A DNA stretch of 7,163 nucleotides from Synechococcaceae bacterium WBB_10_009 (lineage in GTDB: Bacteria; Cyanobacteriota; Cyanobacteriia; PCC-6307; Cyanobiaceae). A program made the translations under genes and the position numbers. Below the pieces are notes generated by a model that saw only the letters and a list, made by a program, of their open reading frames with translations, was not told the origin of the DNA and searched no databases. Shown piece after piece: positions 1 to 4,412 of the stretch (the stretch's first letter is position 1; each line of letters begins with the position of its first letter). The stretch is from assembly GCA_010030955.1 (NCBI GenBank), contig RHBP01000086.1, positions 1 through 7,163 of the forward strand. Reading direction: 5' to 3'.

Positions 1-1
1 A

Positions 2-26
2 GAGTCCGCCCACCCCAGCGGGACTC
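2..26 (+). promoter_or_regulatory. Inverted repeat just upstream of flv3 start
   Basis: GAGTCC at 2-7 is the exact reverse complement of GGACTC at 21-26. The stem can be extended inward by two pairs (8-9 with 18-19) around one bulged base, leaving a short C-rich loop. The structure ends three bases before the flv3 ATG at 30, and the only purine-rich stretch that could serve as a ribosome binding site (GGGA, 20-23) lies inside the 3' arm. It could be an RNA hairpin that limits initiation of flv3 or the tail of an upstream element. No T-tract follows, so it is not an intrinsic terminator reading rightward. Seen by eye only; the upstream context is missing. Confidence 0.3.
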
Positions 27-29
27 CCC

Positions 30-1766
30 ATGGCCGCCACCGCCACCACAGGCCGCCTCAGCCTGCAGTGCGAACCCATCGCGGCGGACACCACCACGAT
101 CCGCTCGCTCGACTGGGACCGCAGCCGCTTTGACATCGAGTTCGGCCTGCGCAACGGCACCACCTACAACAGCTTTCTGGTGCGGGGCGAGCGCACCGCC
201 CTGATCGACAGCAGCCACCTCAAGTTCGAGTCCACCTGGTTGCCGTTGCTGCAGGGGCAGATCGATCCCCGCAGTATCGATCACCTGATCGTCTCCCACA
301 CCGAACCCGACCACTCGGGGTTGATTGGCCACCTGCTGGAGCTCCATCCGGAGCTGGAGATCGTGGGCTCCAAAGTGGCGATCCAATTCCTGGAAAACCA
401 GGTGCACCGGCCGTTCAACAGCCGCGCGGTGAAAAGCGGCGATCAACTCGACCTGGGCACCAACCCCGACAGCGGCGTGCAGCACCGCTTCGAATTTCTC
501 AGCGCCCCCAACCTGCACTGGCCGGACACGATCTTTTCCTTCGACCACGGCACCGGCATCCTCTACACCTGCGACGCCTTTGGTCTGCACTACTGCTCCG
601 AGGACGTCTTCGACGTGGACCCCGGCGCCATCGCTCCGGATTTCCGCTTCTATTACGACTGCCTGATGGGCCCCAACGCCCGCAGCGTGCTGCAGGCGAT
701 GAAGCGCATGGACGCCCTGCCGCCGATCAGCACCATCGCCGTGGGCCACGGCCCCCTGCTGCGGCACCACCTCAACCTGTGGCTGGGCGACTACCGCGCC
801 TGGAGCGAAGGCCGCAGCAAGGGGGAGGCCTATGCGGCGGTTTGCTACCTGAGCCAATACGGCTTCTGCGACCGGATCAGCCAGGCCATCGCCCGCGGCA
901 TCGGCAAGGCGGAAGCGCAGGTGCAGCTGGTGGATCTGCGCGCCACCGACCCCCAGGAGCTCAGCGCCCTGATCGGCGAGGCCAGCGCGGTGGTGGTGCC
1001 CACCTGGCCCGCCAACCCCGATGCCGAGCTGCAGGCCGCGATCGGCACCCTGCTGGCGGCCCTGCAGCCCAAGCAGTGGGTGGCCAGCTACGACGCCTTC
1101 GGCGGCAACGACGAACCGATCGACACCGTGGCCAGCCGCCTGCGCAGCCTCGGCCAGAACGAAGCGTTTGAGCCACTGCGCATCCGCCAGGTGCCCGACG
1201 GCAACGACTACCAGCGCTGCGAGGAGGCCGGCACCGACCTGGGCCAGCTGCTGACCCGCGCCAAAACCATCGCCGCCATGAAGGCCCTCGATGGCGACCT
1301 GGACAAGGCCCTGGGCCGCCTCTCCGGGGGGCTCTATGTGGTGACGGCCCGGCAGCAGGAGCGGGCCTCCGCCATGGTGGCCAGCTGGGTGAGCCAGGCC
1401 AGTTTTGAGCCGCCGGGGATCACGGTGGCCGTGGCCAAGGACCGCGCCATCGAAGCCCTGCTGCAGGTGGGGGATCGCTTCGTGCTCAACATCCTGCGGG
1501 AGGACAACCACCAGCCCCTGCTGCGCCATTTCCTCAAGCGCTTCCCCCCGGGCGCCGATCGCTTCGCCGGCGTCAACACCCTGGAGGGGGTGGCGGCCGG
1601 TGGCCCCGTGCTCGGCGATGCCCTGGCCTTCCTGGGCTGCCGCGTGCAGCAGCGCATGGAGGGGCCCGACCACTGGATCATCTACGCCGAGGTGGAGCAG
1701 GGCAACGTCTCCGACACCGAGGCGAGCACCGCCGTGCACCACCGCAAAGTGGGGAACCACTACTGA
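30..1766 (+). CDS. flv3: Flavodiiron protein Flv3 (diflavin flavoprotein, di-iron-competent subunit)
   Basis: A 578-residue class C flavodiiron protein, expected to pair with Flv1 for photoreduction of O2 to water downstream of photosystem I in the cytosol. Domains in order: metallo-beta-lactamase-like di-iron domain (about 30-260), flavodoxin-like domain (about 265-410), and C-terminal flavin reductase domain (about 425-578) with a MVASWVSQASF segment. All expected iron ligands are visible: H90, E92, D94 and H95 in SHTEPDHSG, then H163 (LHWPD), D182 (CDAFG) and H240 (VGHGP). This is the canonical set of the Flv3/Flv4 type and separates it from Flv1. The flavodoxin domain is less typical: the phosphate loop reads LSQYGFCD (274-281), and no GSPT-like motif is seen near 321-330. 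The ATG at 30 fits the usual short N-terminus ahead of the IAADTTTIRSLDWD segment. No strong Shine-Dalgarno is visible. The stop overlaps the next start by one base. Flv4 is the main alternative, but the partner gene argues for Flv3. Confidence 0.93.
   Translation: MAATATTGRLSLQCEPIAADTTTIRSLDWDRSRFDIEFGLRNGTTYNSFLVRGERTALIDSSHLKFESTWLPLLQGQIDPRSIDHLIVSHTEPDHSGLIGHLLELHPELEIVGSKVAIQFLENQVHRPFNSRAVKSGDQLDLGTNPDSGVQHRFEFLSAPNLHWPDTIFSFDHGTGILYTCDAFGLHYCSEDVFDVDPGAIAPDFRFYYDCLMGPNARSVLQAMKRMDALPPISTIAVGHGPLLRHHLNLWLGDYRAWSEGRSKGEAYAAVCYLSQYGFCDRISQAIARGIGKAEAQVQLVDLRATDPQELSALIGEASAVVVPTWPANPDAELQAAIGTLLAALQPKQWVASYDAFGGNDEPIDTVASRLRSLGQNEAFEPLRIRQVPDGNDYQRCEEAGTDLGQLLTRAKTIAAMKALDGDLDKALGRLSGGLYVVTARQQERASAMVASWVSQASFEPPGITVAVAKDRAIEALLQVGDRFVLNILREDNHQPLLRHFLKRFPPGADRFAGVNTLEGVAAGGPVLGDALAFLGCRVQQRMEGPDHWIIYAEVEQGNVSDTEASTAVHHRKVGNHY
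1370..1402 (+). repeat. 33-base block identical to 3208-3240 (copy in flv3)
   Basis: This block is base-for-base identical to 3208-3240 and encodes the AMVASWVSQAS segment of the flavin reductase domain. The similarity continues downstream without gaps to about 1480, with 14 differences over 111 bases by hand count. The two genes are old paralogues with much lower similarity elsewhere, so the block stands out. It may reflect strong constraint plus codon bias, or gene conversion. Confidence 0.8.
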
Positions 1767-1768
1767 TG
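1751..1768 (+). promoter_or_regulatory. Start-stop overlap and ribosome binding site of flv1
   Basis: The flv3 TGA (1764-1766) shares its last base with the flv1 ATG (1766-1768), giving TGATG. A purine-rich GGGGAA at 1751-1756 lies nine bases upstream of the ATG and may act as a weak Shine-Dalgarno inside the end of flv3. This arrangement usually indicates translational coupling, where ribosomes finishing flv3 reinitiate on flv1. Coupling would suit two proteins that work in one complex. The overlap is seen directly; the coupling is inferred. Confidence 0.5.
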
Positions 1769-3601
1769 CCCCCCGGCCAGCAGCCCGACGGCGCAGACCG
1801 CAGTGTCATCCAGATTCCGCTGGAGCCGGGTCTGATCTGCCTGCGGGGCCTCAGCCCGCGGCGCCTGCGCTTCGAGGTGGAATACGGCCTGGAGCGCGGC
1901 ACCAGCGCCAACAGCTTCCTGTTTGAAGGCGGCGCCGGCGCCGCCGGCAAGCCGATCCCGCCGGTGCTGGTGCACCCGCCGGGCGACTCCTTCGCCGCGC
2001 CGTTCCTGGAGCAACTGGCGGCCCTGGTGCCCGCCGATGCCGCACTGAAGGTGATCGTGGGGCACGTGAACCCCAACCGGGTGGCGCTGTTGCGGCGCCT
2101 GGCCGTCCAATGGCCGGCGCTGATGCTGGTGGCCTCCAACGCCGGGGCGCGCCTGCTGCAGGACCTCTGGAGCCAGCAACGGCCCGCTGGCCCCGACGCC
2201 AACGCCGCACCGCCGGAGCTGCCGGACTTGCCGGCGATCGATGTGGTGAAGCAGGAGGGCTGCCGGCCCCTTGCCCATGGCTTCCGGCTCTGCCTCTACC
2301 CCACCCCCACCCCCCGCTGGCCGGGGGCATTGATGGCCTTTGAGGAGCGCACCGGCCTGCTGATGAGCGGCAAGTTCTTCGCCGCCCACCTCTGCAGCGC
2401 CCCCTGGGCGGAGGCCAACCGCAGCAGCACCGAGGAGGACCGCCGCTACTTCTATGACTGCCTGATGGCGCCGATGGCGCGGCAGGTGGAGGTGGTGCTC
2501 AACCGCGTGGACGAGCTGCCGATCCGCACCATCGCCCCCGGCCATGGCCCCGCCATCAGCGAAAGCTGGCGCAGCCTGCTCAGCGACTACCGCCGCTGGG
2601 GGGCAGCGCAGGAGCGGGCCAAGCTGTCGGTGGCACTGCTGTTCGCCAGCGCCTACGGCAACACGGCCGCCATCGCCGATGCCCTGGCCCAGGGGGTGGC
2701 CCGCACCGGCGTGCGCGTGGAGAGCATCAACTGCGAGTTCACCCCACCGGAAACGCTGCTCGAGGCGATCCGCAGTTGTGATGCGGTGCTGATCGGCTCC
2801 CCCACCCTGGGGGGCCATGCCCCCACGCCGATCGTGTCGGCCCTGGGCAGCCTGCTGGCGGAAGGCGACCGGGCCAAACCGGTGGGGGTGTTCGGCAGCT
2901 TCGGCTGGAGCGGCGAGGCCCTCGAGCTGCTGGAAAGCAAGCTGCGGGATGGTGGCTTCCGCTTCGCCTTCGAGCCGATCAAGGTGAAGTTCAGCCCCGA
3001 TGCCGCCACCCTCAAAACCTGCGAGGAAACGGGCACCGCCCTCGGCCGCAGCCTGCAGATGGAGCAACGGCGCCAGCAGCGGCGCAGCGCCGGCGGCGGC
3101 CTCTCCGAGAGCCGCAGCAACCCGGCGGTGCAGGCCCTGGGCCGCGTGGTGGGCTCCCTCTGCGTGCTGACCACCAGCAAGGGCAGCGGCGATAGCCAGC
3201 TCAGCGGCGCCATGGTGGCCAGCTGGGTGAGCCAGGCCAGCTTCAGCCCGCCGGGCCTCACGGTGGCGGTGGCCAAGGACCGCGCCGTGGAGGCGCTGCT
3301 GCATGTGGGGGACCGCTTCGCCCTCAACGTGCTGGCGGCCGGGCGCGAAACGGCGCCGATGAAACAGTTCCTGCAGCCGTTTGCCCCCGGCGCCGACCGG
3401 TTCGCCGGCCTGGAGCTGGAGCGGAGCCCCGCCGGCCAGCCGGTGCTGCCCGACGGCGTGGCCTGGCTGGATTGCCAGGTGAAGCAACGCATGGAATGCG
3501 GCGACCACTGGCTGATCTATGCCCAGGCCGATGCCGGCGCCCTGCTGGACGCCGCGGCCACCACCGCCGTGCACCAACGCCGCAGCGGCGCCAATTACTG
3601 A
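1766..3601 (+). CDS. flv1: Flavodiiron protein Flv1 (diflavin flavoprotein with degenerate iron site)
   Basis: A 611-residue paralogue of the preceding protein with the same order: lactamase-like domain (about 25-275), flavodoxin-like domain (about 287-430), a Gln/Arg/Gly/Ser-rich linker (about 432-455), and a flavin reductase domain (about 456-611). The iron site is altered as known for Flv1/Flv2 types. The HxExDH motif reads HVNPNR (H100, N102, N104, R105), R184 replaces the next histidine (TPRWPG), K203 replaces the bridging aspartate (SGKFFA), and only H260 (PGHGP) remains of the later ligands. A normal di-iron centre is therefore unlikely. The flavodoxin motifs are well kept: ASAYGNT (294-300), GSPT (344-347) and GSFGWSGEA (377-385). 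It probably contributes electron transfer or regulation in an Flv1/Flv3 hetero-oligomer that takes electrons from the photosystem I acceptor side. Flv2 is the alternative, but Flv2 usually pairs with Flv4. The start at 1766 is supported by the TGATG overlap with flv3. Confidence 0.92.
   Translation: MPPGQQPDGADRSVIQIPLEPGLICLRGLSPRRLRFEVEYGLERGTSANSFLFEGGAGAAGKPIPPVLVHPPGDSFAAPFLEQLAALVPADAALKVIVGHVNPNRVALLRRLAVQWPALMLVASNAGARLLQDLWSQQRPAGPDANAAPPELPDLPAIDVVKQEGCRPLAHGFRLCLYPTPTPRWPGALMAFEERTGLLMSGKFFAAHLCSAPWAEANRSSTEEDRRYFYDCLMAPMARQVEVVLNRVDELPIRTIAPGHGPAISESWRSLLSDYRRWGAAQERAKLSVALLFASAYGNTAAIADALAQGVARTGVRVESINCEFTPPETLLEAIRSCDAVLIGSPTLGGHAPTPIVSALGSLLAEGDRAKPVGVFGSFGWSGEALELLESKLRDGGFRFAFEPIKVKFSPDAATLKTCEETGTALGRSLQMEQRRQQRRSAGGGLSESRSNPAVQALGRVVGSLCVLTTSKGSGDSQLSGAMVASWVSQASFSPPGLTVAVAKDRAVEALLHVGDRFALNVLAAGRETAPMKQFLQPFAPGADRFAGLELERSPAGQPVLPDGVAWLDCQVKQRMECGDHWLIYAQADAGALLDAAATTAVHQRRSGANY
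3208..3240 (+). repeat. 33-base block identical to 1370-1402 (copy in flv1)
   Basis: Second copy of the shared block, in the same reading frame and the same place in the flavin reductase domain of flv1. The two copies are in direct orientation about 1.84 kb apart, so they could in principle recombine and fuse flv3 to flv1. No sign of such an event is seen here. Confidence 0.8.
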
Positions 3602-3705
3602 ATGAACGGGCCCATGGGCAAATGCTGACAGGCTGAGTGCGTCCGAAAAGCCACCACAAGCCAGGCGCCACAGGCGTTCTCGCGAAGCCCTTGTTGTGAT
3701 GTAAC

Positions 3706-3721
3706 GGCGGTCTTGACCGCC
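3706..3721 (+). promoter_or_regulatory. Short GC-rich hairpin (stem 6-7 bp) with CTTG loop
   Basis: GGCGGT pairs with ACCGCC around CTTG. The C and G of the loop can also pair, giving a seven-pair stem. CUUG is a known stable tetraloop type in RNA. The following bases are AGCGGAAGAAAAA rather than a T-run, so intrinsic termination on the + strand is not supported. It may be an RNA stability element at the flv1 3' end, or part of the leader of the downstream gene. The 3' arm overlaps a TTGACC that could be a -35 box. Confidence 0.35.
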
Positions 3722-3751
3722 AGCGGAAGAAAAACCGTATCTGCCGGCATG

Positions 3752-3768
3752 GGGCCGCTGCGCGGCTC
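3752..3768 (+). promoter_or_regulatory. Second hairpin in the flv1 downstream spacer
   Basis: GCCGC (3754-3758) pairs with GCGGC (3762-3766) around a TGC loop. One G-T pair and one more G-C pair extend the stem to seven pairs. The sequence after it, AAATACCCAAAT, has no T-tract. It sits 28 bases before the chosen start of the 72-codon gene and would be in its 5' leader if transcription begins upstream. Confidence 0.3.
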
Positions 3769-3796
3769 AAATACCCAAATCAGCCACACCGCATCG

Positions 3797-4015
3797 ATGG
3801 GCACCGCCACGGGTCGCAGCACCGCCACCAGCAGCAGCCTTCATCAACGCTGGGTGGTGCGGTACCGGGGCTTCGTGCTGATCCCCCAGAACGACCTCAC
3901 CTGGCTGGTGCGCCCCGAGCGCAGCCCCATGCAGCAGCTGCCCTTCCGGGCGCCCGCCAGCTCGGTGGATGACGTCAAGGCGCTGATCGACTGGCGCCTC
4001 GGCGAACGCCCCTAA
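3797..4015 (+). CDS. Small hypothetical protein, 72 residues
   Basis: Function not recognised. The protein has a low-complexity Gly/Thr/Ser N-terminus (1-14), then a compact basic, aromatic core: RWVVRYRGFVLIP (18-30), TWLVRPERSP (35-44) and LPFRAP (48-53). It ends in a likely helix, SSVDDVKALIDWRLGE (55-70). Three tryptophans and alternating hydrophobic residues suggest two or three beta strands followed by one helix. There is no signal peptide or membrane segment. The reading frame also runs upstream to TTG 3713 and ATG 3749. I prefer ATG 3797 because the upstream residues look like translated spacer and cover the hairpin at 3752-3768; neither start has a clear ribosome binding site. It resembles short conserved cyanobacterial proteins in style, but I cannot name a family. 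It runs in the same direction as flv1, 195 bases downstream. Confidence 0.65.
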   Translation: MGTATGRSTATSSSLHQRWVVRYRGFVLIPQNDLTWLVRPERSPMQQLPFRAPASSVDDVKALIDWRLGERP

Positions 4016-4030
4016 GGGCGCGGGGGCCGA

Positions 4031-4261
4031 TCAAGCCGCCTGAGGGGGCGGTGTCGGGGAAGAGCCACCGGCCTGGAACGGGATCACCAGGGTGGCCCAG
4101 TGCTCAGGCCGCGCGGGACGGGTGCGTTGCGGGCGGCGCACGCCGAAGGGCACCCGCACCACATTGGTGCCCTCAACCCGCAGGGTCTGCCCCTCGGGCA
4201 GGGCCGGCAGCTGCGGAGCCGCCTTGCCGACGTCGCTCAAGCCCTGGGTGTCGTCACTCAT
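4031..4261 (-). CDS. Small hypothetical protein, 76 residues
   Basis: Function not recognised. The 76-residue product starts acidic (MSDDTQ), has a Pro/Leu-rich stretch (PQLPALPEGQTLRVEG, 16-31), then a strongly basic segment (RVPFGVRRPQRTRPARP, 36-52). This is followed by a hydrophobic strand (ATLVIPF, 56-62) and a Gly/Ser/Pro tail. The basic middle could bind nucleic acid or an acidic partner, but that is speculation. The frame is open up to an ATG at 4381. I prefer the start at 4261 because the extra 40 codons have low third-position GC unlike the rest, and they overlap a good promoter candidate. No Shine-Dalgarno is evident. It lies downstream of gcvP on the same strand (151-base gap) and converges on the 72-codon gene, with only 15 bases between the stops. 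Confidence 0.6.
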   Translation of the reverse strand: MSDDTQGLSDVGKAAPQLPALPEGQTLRVEGTNVVRVPFGVRRPQRTRPARPEHWATLVIPFQAGGSSPTPPPQAA

Positions 4262-4284
4262 CGTGGATGGCCGGGCTGCAGTGA

Positions 4285-4371
4285 TGCCTGCAGTTGGAGC
4301 AGATTGTGCTGGACATGCAAGGGCAGTTGCCGAAAGAAATTCAGCAAATTCGCCAAGCGAAGGAAATATAA
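4285..4371 (+). other. Coding-like 28-codon fragment, possible micro-ORF or gene remnant
   Basis: The frame lies between an in-frame TGA (4282-4284) and TAA (4369-4371). It reads as a helix-forming peptide rich in Gln, Glu, Ile, Leu and Lys, ending QIRQAKEI. By hand count over 27 codons, GC is 18/27 at position 1, 4/27 at position 2 and 17/27 at position 3, a periodicity typical of coding DNA and not of spacer. Possible starts are TTG 4294, ATG 4315 and GTG 4306. GTG 4306 has GGAG (4296-4299) at a six-base spacing and would give 21 residues. It could be a micro-protein, or the surviving 3' end of a decayed gene whose upstream part is gone. No family recognised. Confidence 0.3.
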
Positions 4372-4392
4372 ACGGCTGCATTGATGGCGCAA
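4365..4392 (-). promoter_or_regulatory. Candidate sigma-70 type promoter for the 76-codon gene
   Basis: On the minus strand, TTGCGC (complement of 4387-4392) is followed after 16 bases by TATATT (complement of 4365-4370). This would start transcription near 4358 and give a leader of roughly 97 bases before the ATG at 4261. The site lies in the AT-richest part of the spacer, as expected for a promoter. Match by eye only. Confidence 0.35.
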
Positions 4393-4412
4393 GCCCATCA
4401 CCTTCCGCCGCC

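Larger units (their letters stand above)
3602..3796. other. Intergenic spacer between flv1 and the 72-codon gene
   Basis: A 195-base gap with no convincing gene. It contains a 10-base perfect palindrome, GCCCATGGGC (3610-3619), just after the flv1 stop. Two compact hairpins follow, at 3706-3721 and 3752-3768, and between them lies a purine/A-rich stretch (3723-3734). No T-run follows either hairpin on either strand, so no classical intrinsic terminator for flv1 is visible. TTGACC at 3713-3718 resembles a -35 box, and TATCTG at 3738-3743 is a weak -10 candidate at a long 19-base spacing. This may be the promoter and leader of the next gene. Confidence 0.5.
4262..4412. other. Spacer between gcvP 3' end and the 76-codon gene
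   Basis: This 151-base stretch is clearly less GC-rich than the flanking genes, particularly 4326-4380. It holds a minus-strand promoter candidate (4365-4392) and a small imperfect hairpin (GATGG 4383-4387 with CCATC 4395-4399) just beyond the gcvP stop. That hairpin has no T-tract and is weak as a terminator. It also holds a coding-like reading frame on + (4285-4371). Confidence 0.5.

Noticed and set aside
1405..1926. A 173-codon + frame crossing the flv3/flv1 junction
   Set aside because: An Arg/Pro/Ala-rich shifted reading of two well-supported genes; a shadow of high GC content.
1760..3577. A 605-codon open frame on the minus strand covering nearly all of flv1
   Set aside because: The product is a Gly/Ala/His/Gln-rich translation with no recognisable domain. 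It lies opposite a clear flv1 gene, and very high third-position GC removes stop codons from the opposite strand, so it is a shadow.
3610..3619. Palindrome GCCCATGGGC as a transcription factor operator
   Set aside because: A single 10-base GC-rich palindrome just after a stop codon is expected by chance often enough in such DNA; there is no second copy and no promoter beside it.
3713..3796. Longer form of the 72-codon gene starting at TTG 3713 or ATG 3749
   Set aside because: The extra residues look like translated spacer and would run through the hairpin at 3752-3768. No start in this stretch has a ribosome binding site.
3595..3828. A 77-codon minus-strand frame filling the spacer after flv1
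   Set aside because: It has one hydrophobic patch (VWLIWVF) but no ribosome binding site or recognisable motif. It runs over both hairpins and overlaps the start of the 72-codon gene. Not enough to call a gene.
4262..4381. A 40-codon N-terminal extension of the 76-codon minus-strand gene, from ATG 4381
   Set aside because: Its codons have low third-position GC, unlike the rest of the frame, and it would place the start upstream of the best promoter candidate.
4383..4399. Intrinsic terminator for gcvP
   Set aside because: The stem is only five pairs plus a bulge and is not followed by a T-run on the minus strand.
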